A stretch of DNA of 64,000 nucleotides from Candidatus Bacteroides pullicola (GCA_019115825.1 DXCV01000029.1:20188-84187), one strand, 5' to 3'. Counted from the first letter of the stretch, positions 42,209-53,300 are shown. A program made the numbers and translations. Notes: generated by a model from the sequence alone, not told the origin.

Positions 42209-42920
42209 ATCGTCTCGTCAACTCGTCCGACAAACTTTGGTATACACTCGTCCTTCTCTTGGGGAGTTGTTTCCAGTTATTCAACGCCTGCAAGCCATCT
42301 GCAATCTGTGCCTTGGTATATGTGCGCCTTAACCTCAAGTATTCGTCTTCACTCATCTGCATGGCAAGCTTCAACACAAACGGAGTATTCTGCGGCATCC
42401 ATTCGTTGAGACACTCGAATTCGGTTTTACTGGATGAATCCGATGATGGTGGCAAAGAAAGCTCGACTTTCTTTGGATATTCGGATGAATATCTTTCTTT
42501 GTTAATATCTACGGAAGTAGATACTTTTTCAGTATCAGTACCAGTACCAGTATCAGTTACAGTATCAGCTTGATTTGCTACGTTTTGCTTGGATTTGCTA
42601 GAATTTGCTACCTTGCGGGCATTAGCTTTCTTTCCTTTGCGCTGATTTTCAGCCTTTTGCAGTCCACCTTTCCGGCCGGCTTCCTGACGTTGCTTGCACT
42701 TCGCTTCGTATTTTTCGGCATTCGCCTCAAAGGCGTTGCGTATGTTGACGAATGCCACCTGGACAACCGGGTCTTGCAAATATTTTTCCAACGCCTCCTC
42801 GTCGCCCCTGTGATAAGCAGCCACTGCCTTGAGCAGTTGGCCCCCCTGCTCGTCGCTCATGTAATCCAACACGTCTAAATGATCAACATACATTATAAAA
42901 CTCTTCTTGTTCATGTTCAT
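42192..42920 (-). CDS. DUF6291-like protein (phage-type replication accessory)
   Basis: MNKKSFIMYVDHLDVLDYMSDEQGGQLLKAVAAYHRGDE; overlaps the helicase start. Confidence 0.75.
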   Translation of the reverse strand: MNMNKKSFIMYVDHLDVLDYMSDEQGGQLLKAVAAYHRGDEEALEKYLQDPVVQVAFVNIRNAFEANAEKYEAKCKQRQEAGRKGGLQKAENQRKGKKANARKVANSSKSKQNVANQADTVTDTGTGTDTEKVSTSVDINKERYSSEYPKKVELSLPPSSDSSSKTEFECLNEWMPQNTPFVLKLAMQMSEDEYLRLRRTYTKAQIADGLQALNNWKQLPKRRTSVYQSLSDELTRRYGQQK

Positions 42921-43529
42921 AAATTCCTAAACCTCCTCCAAAAATTAAAATAAATAGTTCATAACTTGAATGCCTTGTTTGCACGTCCTGCGTCCACACA
43001 ATCCTTACTGCTTCCACAGCACATAAGCCGGAGCGACTGCCGGACGAATCCTCCAACGGAGGTTTAAGTCCTAACATCGACAACCGATGCTTTTTTCTCA
43101 CTCCTGATGTAATTTTTTCAGAAACACCAGATAAATCTAAATAGTTATTCATAGTTATATAATACTTGTGCCTCCGCGGATTCCTCATGGAGATTTTCCC
43201 GATGCAGTTACCGCTATAAGGTTTCTGCAAAGGTAAATGGTCTATTCGTAACTACCAAACATTTTTGGTACAAAATGCATTTTTTCTCAGAAAATTCTTC
43301 AGATTTATATTTCAATACAAACATAAACAGGCTTACCATACAATGCAAATACTATAATGCAAACGTTAGCCTATTAGAATAAGCCTGTTACGAAGTTACA
43401 CAACGACGTAACGTAACGTAGTAACGTAACTTTATTGTTATTATTATTATTACAATCTTATAATATAAAGATAGACAGTATAGGAAACATACAACAACAA
43501 ACAACAACAAGTAATTTTCTTTTTCTTTC

Positions 43530-43583
43530 AACTCTCTTTCTCCTCTCTTTCATGTCTCTTTCAAGTCTCTTTCCCAAAGAGAC
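43530..43583 (+). repeat. Dispersed 11-bp repeat/hairpin element, copy B
   Basis: AACTCTCTTTC/TCCTCTCTTTC/ATGTCTCTTTC/AAGTCTCTTTC plus hairpin GTCTCTTT-CCC-AAAGAGAC. Confidence 0.75.
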
Positions 43584-43750
43584 CTGTATGGGCTATGCGA
43601 AATAGCTGCATGAACAATGATATTTGGATGAAAAAATTATAAGGATTTATTGCATATATGAACGATAATGATTATCTTTGCATCAGTAAAAGCAACGACA
43701 ATGCTAGCAACCGTTGAGCTTACGTATTTTTTAACCTAAACTTTAACTTT

Positions 43751-44677
43751 ATGGCAAGAGGATCAGGAGTTATCCGCAAAATTTCCGGAAAGGTAGGCGA
43801 TTTGGTCTACCAAGTCCGGGGTGGTCAACAAGTTATTCGCGGCGTCGCCACCACAATGAAGAACCCGCGAACGGAGTTACAAATGGCCCAAAGACTGAAG
43901 TGGCCCAACGTCTTGGCCGTCTATCGTGCCTTGCAGCCCTACATGAAGGACTGCTTCGAGACCAAGCAAGGCGGGGTGACGGACTACAACCGCTTCATGG
44001 GCATCAACCTCCACGCAGAACCCGTGTACCTGGAGAAAGGTGCAGCCCGGCTGGGCGCGGCCATCGTGGCACCCTACGTGCTGTCGCAGGGGTCGCTGCC
44101 GTCCGTCCAGGTGAACGGGGCAACACCGGCAACCGACATCGCATTGGGCACGCTGACCATTGACGATGACACCACGGTAGCTGAGTTCGCCCAAGCAGTG
44201 GTACAGAACAACTACGCCTACAGCTACGGCGACCAGATTGCCTTCTTCCGCCTCGTGCAGGAAGAGGACAGCCAGGACGGGCACCCGTACATCAGCGTGT
44301 CTGCCACACGGGTGAACCTGGACCCGACGGACACCGGCACCCTGCGCAGCGTGGCTCCTGCTTCGGGATTCAGCACCGTCAGCGGGATGCTGGGTGCGGA
44401 TGCCGCCTTGACGGGTGCAGGCATAGCGTGGGTGCACAGCCGCACGACAAACGGCAAGACGCATGTCAGCTCGCAACGGCTCGTCGTGGAAAATGATTTG
44501 CTGGAAGAGTATGGCACCACGCAGATGCTGAGCGTAGCCACCAAGTCCTATGGCGGCACGACGGAGATTTTCATCCGTCCTGACGGTTCATCGGGCGGCG
44601 TGATTGTGGACGGGAACGAGGATGGCGGAAGCAGTCCGTCCGAACCCGGCAGTGGCGACGAAGACTCCTTCGGTTGA
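43751..44677 (+). CDS. DUF6266 family protein
   Basis: MARGSGVIRKISGKVGDLVYQVRGGQQVIRG...MKNPRTELQMAQRLKWPNVL. Confidence 0.8.
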   Translation: MARGSGVIRKISGKVGDLVYQVRGGQQVIRGVATTMKNPRTELQMAQRLKWPNVLAVYRALQPYMKDCFETKQGGVTDYNRFMGINLHAEPVYLEKGAARLGAAIVAPYVLSQGSLPSVQVNGATPATDIALGTLTIDDDTTVAEFAQAVVQNNYAYSYGDQIAFFRLVQEEDSQDGHPYISVSATRVNLDPTDTGTLRSVAPASGFSTVSGMLGADAALTGAGIAWVHSRTTNGKTHVSSQRLVVENDLLEEYGTTQMLSVATKSYGGTTEIFIRPDGSSGGVIVDGNEDGGSSPSEPGSGDEDSFG

Positions 44678-44719
44678 TGCTGACGGAGGGACATACCCCC
44701 GACACGGATTTACAAATTT

Positions 44720-44762
44720 GGCCGCCTTGCGAGAAAAGAAAACGCAGGGCGGCCATTTTTTT
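44720..44762 (+). terminator. Intrinsic terminator
   Basis: GGCCGCC...GGGCGGCC followed by ATTTTTTT. Confidence 0.8.
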
Positions 44763-44782
44763 GAGGTGTGCGGACTATCCGC

Positions 44783-45346
44783 TTAGCGAATGAGGGTAAT
44801 CGTCCCTTCTTTTACTTTCTTTTCTTTCACCGGGGCATCGGCAGGCTCGTAGCCCAGGGCGGCACAGCCATAGACCTTATGACTGGCAGGCACGCCCAAC
44901 TCGGTCAGCAGGGCACGCACGCCGGGGTCGTCGCACGTCTGGCCAATCTGGTTGATCCAGCAGGAACCAATGCCCAACGAAGCGGCAGCCAGGAAGATGT
45001 TCTCCAAGGCACAGGCGCAATCCATCCCTGCCCACCATTGCGTGGGTTCGTTGGAGACAATCACCAGCGTCGGGGCATGATAGTAGCAGCAATAGGTCGT
45101 GCTATGTCCGCGCTCTCGCAGGCGGGGTTCGGGACTTTTGGCAAAGGCGCCTTTGACAGCCTCGTTCAGACGGTTCAGGATTTCCGCGTTTTGGATGGCG
45201 GTGAAGTGCCACGTCTCCAGGTGCATCCCGTTGGGCGCATAGGTGGCCGCTTCGAGGATAAGAGCCAGGTCTGCCTCGCTCACTTGCTGTCCGGTATAGG
45301 CCCTCACGCTGTGGCGGGCTTTAATGTTTTCTAATACAGTATTCAT
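44783..45346 (-). CDS. Nitroreductase family protein
   Basis: 187 aa; RHSVRAYTGQQVSEADLALILEAATYAPNG; LGIGSCWI. Confidence 0.92.
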   Translation of the reverse strand: MNTVLENIKARHSVRAYTGQQVSEADLALILEAATYAPNGMHLETWHFTAIQNAEILNRLNEAVKGAFAKSPEPRLRERGHSTTYCCYYHAPTLVIVSNEPTQWWAGMDCACALENIFLAAASLGIGSCWINQIGQTCDDPGVRALLTELGVPASHKVYGCAALGYEPADAPVKEKKVKEGTITLIR

Positions 45347-45367
45347 ATCGCTATCATTTTATTGAGG

Positions 45368-46453
45368 TTATCGTTTCGTAAAGCCGATTTTGGCATTCAG
45401 TTTGAAATACCAGACGCCGTTCTCCCGCTCCAGAAAACCGTACTTGTCTTTTTCCAAAGGACCTTTCTCCAGGCGGGTATGGCGATACAGGAACTCGGCA
45501 AACACATCCGGCGCACTGCGGTCGTAACTGTAGACGCGACCATCGCCGTCCGTCAGGAGCATCCCATCGATGGCCGAAGCCTGGCCGGTGTAAATCTTGG
45601 CCGGACGCATCCCCAAGGCCAGAGCCAGGAGGAACTGCTTCACCTTGTACGGATAGAAACCATGCTTACGGATAAGTTCATCCTTGATTTTCAAGGGGTT
45701 GATTTCGCACATCCGCTCGGTCAGCTCGGATATCCGGGTGATGTCTTCCAAGTGCATCAGGCGCACCATCTCTGCCAGCAGGCGGGGGAAATGGAGGTCT
45801 ATCATCAGCAGGTTGCAGCGGAAGACGCGGTCGGCCACATCATTGTATTTCAGCACGCCGCCCAGACGCTCTAGCAATCGCATGCGCTCGGCCACTTCGG
45901 CAGGACCTTCGGGCGAGGCATTGATTTTGTTCACAGTAGGCACGGCAAACTTCACGCCCGTCTGCTCGAACTTCAGGTTGGCCGTGCGCCCGCCATCCAA
46001 CAAAGGATTCATCGGGGCAAGGCGGCAACGGATGACATAACCGGCCAGCGGCGCCTGGGGATGCCAGAAGGCAATGCGCAAGTCGGTACGGTCGTCAGTC
46101 TTGGCCTCCAGGTCGTAAATGCGGACGGCATCCAGGAAATTCTCAAGGACATCGGGTACTTCCACTTCGTCGCCGGGTTGTTTGAGCAGAGCAAGCAGAA
46201 GTTCCGCAGCTTCAGCAAAGTCCGTACGGGGGACATGCACTTCCCCGCTTGCGCCGGATACGCGCACCTCGTCTTTCTCCACATAATAGCGGCGGGTCCC
46301 GTCGTGCTCTTCGCGCTCTATCAGGACTATCGGTTTGTAGGCAGGGGCGGCGTCAGACAAATCGGGAGTGCCGGATGCAACCCGTCCTTCGGCCAGCAGG
46401 CGGAAGAAAGTGTAGATTTCTCCTATTTCTCGTTTCGTTGCTTGGAATGACAT
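45368..46453 (-). CDS. HpaII-family restriction endonuclease-like protein
   Basis: 361 aa; from memory resembles HpaII (LLDGGRTANLKFE, YKVKQFLLALALGMRPAKIYTG, RHTRLEKGP, FKLNAKIGF). Confidence 0.65.
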   Translation of the reverse strand: MSFQATKREIGEIYTFFRLLAEGRVASGTPDLSDAAPAYKPIVLIEREEHDGTRRYYVEKDEVRVSGASGEVHVPRTDFAEAAELLLALLKQPGDEVEVPDVLENFLDAVRIYDLEAKTDDRTDLRIAFWHPQAPLAGYVIRCRLAPMNPLLDGGRTANLKFEQTGVKFAVPTVNKINASPEGPAEVAERMRLLERLGGVLKYNDVADRVFRCNLLMIDLHFPRLLAEMVRLMHLEDITRISELTERMCEINPLKIKDELIRKHGFYPYKVKQFLLALALGMRPAKIYTGQASAIDGMLLTDGDGRVYSYDRSAPDVFAEFLYRHTRLEKGPLEKDKYGFLERENGVWYFKLNAKIGFTKR

Positions 46454-46486
46454 AAGCGTTGGTTATGCAAAATTTATAATCATCAT

Positions 46487-47107
46487 TTATTCGTCTATCC
46501 GTAGCGTCTCCACCTTCTCCAGCCGTTGACGCAGACGGGGCATCAGTGAGCTGCGGATGCGCAGGGTCATCGAGCAGTCCGTGTCATAGCCTTGCGAGAC
46601 GATGACGGGGCCTTCTTCCTTGACAATGCGCATCACGTCGTTCATGAAAGGATACTCGAAGAGGACGGTGACCTCGGCATCCACGGTTTTCTCCAACACG
46701 GTGGCAGCGCCAATGGCTTCGGCAGCAGCCGTGCGATAGGCTACGATAAGCCCGCTTGTTCCCAGCTTGATGCCTCCGAAATACCGCACCACGATGACAA
46801 GGATGTCCGTCAGGCCGTTGCTATTTATTTGCCCCAAGATGGGCTTGCCGGCCGTGCCGCTGGGCTCTCCGTTGTCATTGGCGCGGAAGTCCTTGCGTTC
46901 GGGTCCCAACATATAGGCATAGCAGACATGGCGCGCGTCATAATACTTCTTCTGATACGTGTCCAGCCACGTCTTCACCTCGTCCACCGTGCGCACAGGC
47001 AGGGCGATGGCGATGAACTTGCTCCGCTTCTCGGTATAAAGTCCCTCGGCAGGAGCGGCAATGGTCTTGTAGGTATCTTCTATCATAAGCGGGCAAAGAG
47101 GAATCAT
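46487..47107 (-). CDS. YigZ/IMPACT family protein
   Basis: SKFIAIALPVRTVDEVKTWLDTYQKKYYDARHVCYAYMLG; NDNGEPSGTAGKPIL. Confidence 0.92.
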   Translation of the reverse strand: MIPLCPLMIEDTYKTIAAPAEGLYTEKRSKFIAIALPVRTVDEVKTWLDTYQKKYYDARHVCYAYMLGPERKDFRANDNGEPSGTAGKPILGQINSNGLTDILVIVVRYFGGIKLGTSGLIVAYRTAAAEAIGAATVLEKTVDAEVTVLFEYPFMNDVMRIVKEEGPVIVSQGYDTDCSMTLRIRSSLMPRLRQRLEKVETLRIDE

Positions 47108-47111
47108 CTTA

Positions 47112-47145
47112 AAAAGAAAGGGCAGATTACCCTGCCCTTCCCCTG
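47112..47145 (-). terminator. Intrinsic terminator of pfp
   Basis: AAGGGCAGGGTAATCTGCCCTTTCTTTTT on the minus strand. Confidence 0.8.
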
Positions 47146-47178
47146 ATTTTTTTTAAATTTAATAATTATAACAGACGC

Positions 47179-48825
47179 TTACTTCTGATGCTCCAGTTGC
47201 AACGTCTTCGTCGGCTGGTCACAGACTTCCGTCGGGCCGAAGTACTGGATGGGGCCGGGATAGGTGTAGCACGTCTCCTTGGCCCACTGCTCGCGCTGTG
47301 CGGCAAAGGCTTGGAAGGGCGCACCGTCCAGGCGAACCAGTGCCTTTTGGATAACGGGCTTCATCTCGCCGTGACGACGCTCCATGTTCATCATCATCGT
47401 GATGGGCACACCGCCGGAAATCCACTCTTCAGCGGGAGCAGTCAGGTTGCGGATGGAGGACATATAGCCCGTCTTGCCGTTGGCTATCAAAGCGGCAGCG
47501 GCAAAGCCGAGGGAGTAGCAGTAGTCTGCATCGAAATTGGACGGAGCGGCGCAACGGCCTTCGTAGCCGAAGAAGTGGTGTTGTGCAGCGAACTTGCCCA
47601 CATACTTGCCTTCCTTCTTCCACTCGGCCAACTTGTTGCCTACCATCTCGGACAGCAGCTTCTCTGTCTCGATGAGGGATACCTGCACGTTGCCGTGGGG
47701 GTCGCGGTCGAGGGAGAGCTGACGGGCCACGCCTTCGGGCAGGCTGGCGTAGATAGCAGCATTCTCGGGCGTGAGTTTGCTGATGATGTAGTTGCGCTGT
47801 TCGGCCTTGTCCACCTGGGCGAACTCCTCGGCGTTGGCGGCGAGGAAGTCGTTCAGCTCGGCGATGAGGCGCTTCATGGCGGGGATGAACTCAATCAAGC
47901 CCTCAGGAATGAGGACGGTGCCGAAGTTGTTGCCTGCTGCGGCACGATCAGCCACCACCTGTGCGATGTAGGTCACGATGTCGTCCAGCGACTGGTCCTT
48001 GGCTTCCACTTCCTCGGAAACGATGCAGACATTGGGCTGCGTCTGGAGGGCGCACTCCAAAGCAATATGAGAGGCAGAACGGCCCATCAACTTGATGAAG
48101 TGCCAATACTTGCGGGCGGAGTTACAGTCGCGTTCGATGTTGCCGATAACTTCGGAGTAGGTCTTCACGGCAGTGTCGAAGCCGAAGGAGGTCTCAATCA
48201 TCTCGTTCTTCAGGTCGCCGTCGATGGTCTTGGGGCAGCCGATGACCTGCACGCCATAGTTCTTAGCAGCATAGTACTCAGCCAGGACACAGGCGTTAGT
48301 ATTGGAGTCGTCGCCACCGATGATAACCAGTGCCTTGATGCCCAGTTCCTTCAGGATTTCATAGCCTTTCTCGAACTGGTCTTCCTTCTCCAGCTTCGTA
48401 CGTCCGGAACCGATGATGTCGAAACCACCCGTGTTGCGGTATTCGTCGATAATGTCAGCTGTCAGCTCAATGTACTTGTGGTCAACGAGACCGCCGGGAC
48501 CCATCAGGAAGCCGTAGAGCTTGCTCTCGGGATGAATGCGCTTCACGCCGTCGAAGAGACCGGAGATAACGTTGTGTCCGCCGGGAGCCTGTCCACCGGA
48601 GAGGATGACGCCCACATTCATAGCGGGGCACTGTGCAGCCTCATCGGCGGCCTCAAACTTGATGAGGGGCATGCCGTAGGTGTTGGGGAACAGTCGTTTG
48701 ATTTCTTCCTGGTCGGCTACGGATTGTGTAGCTGCACCTTCCTGCACTTTCACGTGTCCGCGGAGGGCTTTGGGAAGTTTGGGCTGATAGGCAGCCCGTG
48801 CGATTTGCAATGCACTTTTGCTCAT
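47179..48825 (-). CDS. pfp: Diphosphate-fructose-6-phosphate 1-phosphotransferase
   Basis: 548 aa; [37 protein letters not shown]. Confidence 0.95.
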   Translation of the reverse strand: MSKSALQIARAAYQPKLPKALRGHVKVQEGAATQSVADQEEIKRLFPNTYGMPLIKFEAADEAAQCPAMNVGVILSGGQAPGGHNVISGLFDGVKRIHPESKLYGFLMGPGGLVDHKYIELTADIIDEYRNTGGFDIIGSGRTKLEKEDQFEKGYEILKELGIKALVIIGGDDSNTNACVLAEYYAAKNYGVQVIGCPKTIDGDLKNEMIETSFGFDTAVKTYSEVIGNIERDCNSARKYWHFIKLMGRSASHIALECALQTQPNVCIVSEEVEAKDQSLDDIVTYIAQVVADRAAAGNNFGTVLIPEGLIEFIPAMKRLIAELNDFLAANAEEFAQVDKAEQRNYIISKLTPENAAIYASLPEGVARQLSLDRDPHGNVQVSLIETEKLLSEMVGNKLAEWKKEGKYVGKFAAQHHFFGYEGRCAAPSNFDADYCYSLGFAAAALIANGKTGYMSSIRNLTAPAEEWISGGVPITMMMNMERRHGEMKPVIQKALVRLDGAPFQAFAAQREQWAKETCYTYPGPIQYFGPTEVCDQPTKTLQLEHQK

Positions 48826-48924
48826 TTCTCTTTTATATTAAAGGTGTTGATAAGTCAGCTTGTAAATGCGTTGCAAATTTCGCCTTTTTTCCCAAATATT
48901 GCAAGCAGTTAGCGAATTTTTTAC

Positions 48925-50331
48925 TTACTCGTCCACGCTCCATCCGCCGCCTAACGCTTTATAGACGTTGACCATGGCCAACTGACGGTCGCGCAGGGCG
49001 TTGCTCAGGCCGATCTGAGCATCCAGGTACGTACGCTGGGCGTCCAGCAAATCCATGTAGCCGATGGCACCATTAACGTATTGCAACTGCGCCAGCTCCA
49101 AAGACGACTTGGACGATTGCTCCAGTTGCAGGCGCGTCTGGTAGATTTCCTTCATCTTGTTGAAGGTAGCTATGGCGTCGTAAGCATCGCGCAGGGCGGT
49201 GAGCACAGCCTTCTCGTAGGCATAGGTGGCACGTTCGCGGGCGGCCTTACGCGCCTTGAGGCGGGCACGGTTCTTGCCGAAGCCGAAGATGGGCTGCAAT
49301 ACGGTGCCGGCTATCAGGTGGTAGGGCGACTCCAACAGATGCTTCACTTCGTCATTCTCCGCACCGAGCTGGCTGGTGAGGGACAAGCTGGGAAACATAC
49401 TGGTATAGGCCACGCCTACCTCGGCATAGGCGGCAATGAGTGCCTGCTCCGCCTCGCGCACGTCCGGACGACGCTCCAGCAACGTGCTGGGCAAGCCGAC
49501 AGGGAGGTTGTTGGGGAAGCGCACTTCCTGTGGCAGAGAGGCGCGACGGATGGCATGCGGATAGTCGCCGGTGAGGAAGGCCAGTTCGTTTTCCTTCAGG
49601 GAGATTTGGCGCTCCAAGTCAGGCACCAGTGTGGCTGTACGCGCCAACTCCACCTGTGCCTGGCGGAAGGCCACTTCCGAAGTCAATCCGCCTTCATAAC
49701 GTATCTGGGCCAAGTGAAGGCTCTCGCGACGGGCAGAAACAGTCTGGCGTACGATGTTCAGTTCATTGTCCAACGCCACCAGCTCGAAGTAGGACTGCGC
49801 CACACGGGCGATGAGACTCATCTGCAAGGCGCGGCGGTTCTCTATTGAACCGAGGAAATCGGCCAAGCTGGCGTCACGCGCCCAACGCAACTTGCCCCAC
49901 AAATCCAACTCCCAAGAGATAGTGGCTTTCAAATCCGCTTGATTATCGGGGTCATAGTTGTTGCCACCGTAGTTGTCCCCCTCTTTTTCGCCATAGACGC
50001 GAAGACCCACTTGCGGAAACATATTGGCCCAGTCAATACGCTTCAAAGCGGCCTGCTCCTTAATGGTGGCACTGGCCATCAGAAGGTCTTTGTTATAATC
50101 CAGCATCTTGTATATCAATCCCTGCAACAAGGTGTCGGTGTATACCTCCTGCCAGGAATAATCGGCTATGGTAGCGGAGTCGTTGCCCTGCTCGTCCTGC
50201 TTGAGCGTGGCGGGCATTTCAAGATTGGGACGCGTGTAGTGCTTGCCCAACTGGCAACTGCTCAGCAAGAGGGCGGATGCTGCAAGGACAAGGACGCCAC
50301 TCTTCATATATTTAGTATAGAGTATATTCAT
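48925..50331 (-). CDS. RND efflux outer-membrane factor (TolC/OprM/NodT family)
   Basis: 468 aa; lipobox LLSSCQLG, SWELDLWGKLRWARD, LERRPDVREAEQ. Confidence 0.95.
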   Translation of the reverse strand: MNILYTKYMKSGVLVLAASALLLSSCQLGKHYTRPNLEMPATLKQDEQGNDSATIADYSWQEVYTDTLLQGLIYKMLDYNKDLLMASATIKEQAALKRIDWANMFPQVGLRVYGEKEGDNYGGNNYDPDNQADLKATISWELDLWGKLRWARDASLADFLGSIENRRALQMSLIARVAQSYFELVALDNELNIVRQTVSARRESLHLAQIRYEGGLTSEVAFRQAQVELARTATLVPDLERQISLKENELAFLTGDYPHAIRRASLPQEVRFPNNLPVGLPSTLLERRPDVREAEQALIAAYAEVGVAYTSMFPSLSLTSQLGAENDEVKHLLESPYHLIAGTVLQPIFGFGKNRARLKARKAARERATYAYEKAVLTALRDAYDAIATFNKMKEIYQTRLQLEQSSKSSLELAQLQYVNGAIGYMDLLDAQRTYLDAQIGLSNALRDRQLAMVNVYKALGGGWSVDE

Positions 50332-53300
50332 TTTGCTTTTCTCCTCTGCAATTTGTTTTGCACATTGTATATCATCACGAAGAAGAACGGTATGAGCAAG
50401 ATGCCCACCGTCACGGCCGCTATCATGCCGAAGAACACACCCGTGCCTATCGACTGGCGGCTGGCTGCACCCGGCCCCGAAGCAATCACCAAGGGGAAAA
50501 TACCAAGGATGAAGGCCAAGGACGTCATCAGGATGGGACGGAAACGCAGTTGGGCAGCGTGCAGGGCAGCCTTGAAGACATTTACTCCGGCATCGGCCTC
50601 ATCCTTAGCGAACTCCACAATAAGGATAGCGTTCTTGGCGGCCAAGCCCATCAGCATCACGAGGCCAATCTGAAAATAGGTATCATTCTCCATACCACAC
50701 ACAGAGATGCCGATATAGGCTCCCAGCGCGGCCACCGGCAGCGAGAGCAGCACCGCGATGGGAATACTCCAACTCTCGTAGAGCGCGGCAAGGAAGAGGA
50801 ACACGAAGAGGAATACCAGTGCCAGGATGACGCCCGTCTGTCCGCCTGCCTGCTTCTCCTGATAGGACAATCCGCTCCACTCCACGCCGATGTTGTCCGG
50901 CAGATGCGTGCGTGCTGTCCGCTCAATGACCTCCATCGCCTGGCCGGAGCTGTAGCCCTGTGCGGCCTGTCCGCGGATGACGGCAGTATTGAACATATTG
51001 AATCGCTTGATGCTGCCCGGGCCGGTGGTGTACTCCGTGTTGCCCAAGGCGGTGAGCGGTATCATATTGCCGTCCGCACCACGCACGAAGAAGAGACTGA
51101 TGTTGTCGCGATGCTGGCGATAGGGCGCGTCCGCCTGCAAGTAAACGCGGTAGATGCGGTTGAACATATTGAAGTCGTTCACGTAGACGGAGCCGGTGTA
51201 CGCCTTCATCGTGTTGAACACGTCTGCCATGGGCACGCCCAGCATCTTCACCTTGTCGCGATCCACGTCGAAATAGAGTTGCGGTATCTCCGCCTGAAGC
51301 GACGAGGAGAGGTTGCTCAATTCCTTGCATTGCGAGGCATAATACATCAGGGTATCGGCAGCCTGCACCAGATTCTCGTAGGTAGCGTCGCCGCGCGCCT
51401 CCAGCTGCATCTCGAAGCCGCCGGACGTACCCAGGCCGGGTATGACGGGAGGCGTGGAGATGTAGAACTTACACTCGGGATATTCCGTCAGCTCCTTGCT
51501 CACACTGGCCATGATTTCGTCGATGTTCGTATCGTCGCGCTCCTTCCACTCCTTGAGGATGACCGTAAGCTGGGCGCGTGCCTGGCTGGTGCCCACACGG
51601 GGGCTGGTGCCGGTGACATTCTGCACATACTCCACGGCGGGGTCTTCCATAAGGAAAGCTATGGCGCGGTTAGTCACCTCGCGGGTGCGCTCCAAGGTGG
51701 TACCCTCAGGCATTTCCAGTTCGACGGTGAAATATCCTTGGTCTTCCGTGGGGAGGAAGCTGGTAGGAATCAACCTGTATAGGACGAAGATGGCTATCAG
51801 CACCATGCAGAAGCCGATGCCCACGCGGCGCGGATGCTTGATGATGCGCTTGATGCCGCCCAGATACTTGGTATTGCCGAAGTCCACCCAACGGTTGATG
51901 GCGCGGAAGACGCGGTTCTTCGGTTTGTTCGGATCCACCGGCTTCAGGATGAGCGAGCACATCACCGGGCTGAGCGTCAAAGCCACGACCGTGGAAAGCA
52001 ACACCGAGATGGCGATAGTGACACTGAACTGACGGTAGAGCTGTCCGGTGATGCCCGACAGGAAGCTAACCGGCACGAACACCGCAGCGAGCACCATCGA
52101 CGTGGCAATCAGCGCACTGGTCAGGCCGTTCATCGCTTTCTTGGTGGCTTCGTAGGGCGACAAATGCTCTTCCTCCATGATGCGCTCCACGTTCTCCACC
52201 ACCACGATGGCATCGTCCACCACCAGGCCGATGGCGAGCACCAAGCCCAACAGCGTCAATATGTTCAGCGAGAAGCCGAATATCAGCATAAAGCCGAAGG
52301 TACCTATCAGCGAGATGGGCACCGCCACCAGCGGGATGACCGTGGCGCGCCAGCTCTGCAAGAAGAGGAATACCACCACGATAACCAGAAAGAGAGCCTC
52401 GAACAGCGTCTTGTACACCTCGTGGATGGATTCGGAGATATAGGTCGTTATGTCAAAGGGAATCTCATACTTCATCCCCTCGGGAAAGGTGCGGCTGATT
52501 TCCTCCATCGCCTGCTTCACGCTCTCGGCCACCTCCATGGCGTTGGCACCAGGCAGGAGGTAGACACCCATGATGGCAGCATTTCCCCCGTTGATGCCGC
52601 TCTCCGTGTTGTAGGACTGCGCTTCGAGCGATACACGGGCGATGTCGCGCATACGGATCATCGAGCCGTCCGGATTGGCGCGGAGCACGATTTCCTCGAA
52701 CTGGGCGGCACTGGACAGACGCCCCTGCGCCGTGATGGGGATGGTAAAGTCTAATCCGGACACGGGTTGCTGACCCAGTACGCCGGCGGCCGACTCACGG
52801 TTTTGGTCCTTCAGCGCATTCTGCACGTCCTTCACGGTGAGTCCGTAGTTGGCCAGACGGGCGGGATCCACCCAAATCTGCATGGCATAGTAACGGCTGC
52901 CGATGTTGGACACACGGCCCACACCGGGGATGCGTCGCAGGAGGTCGAGCACATTCAGCGTGGCGAAGTTGCTGAGGTAGATTTCGTCAAACTTGGGATC
53001 GTTGGAGGTCAGACAGATGGTCATCAGCTGGCTGGAGGCCTGCTTCTCGATTTCGATGCCATTCTGCACCACCTCGGCGGGCAAACGCGACTCGGCCAAC
53101 TTCACGCGGTTTTGGATTTCCACTGCAGAGAGGTCGGGGTCGGACGAGATGTCGAAGGTGATGGTAGCCGAGAAGCCTCCGGAGTTGGAGCTGTTGGACT
53201 CCATATAGAGCATCCCCGGCGTGCCGTTCAGCTCCTGTTCGATAGGGGTAGCCACGGCCTGCGACACGGTCAAGGCGCTGGCGCCGGGATAGGACGCGCT

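Noticed and set aside
42883-43230. 115-aa protein-coding gene
   Set aside because: Overlaps the DUF6291 start in another frame, no family resemblance, spans several hairpins; treated as leader DNA
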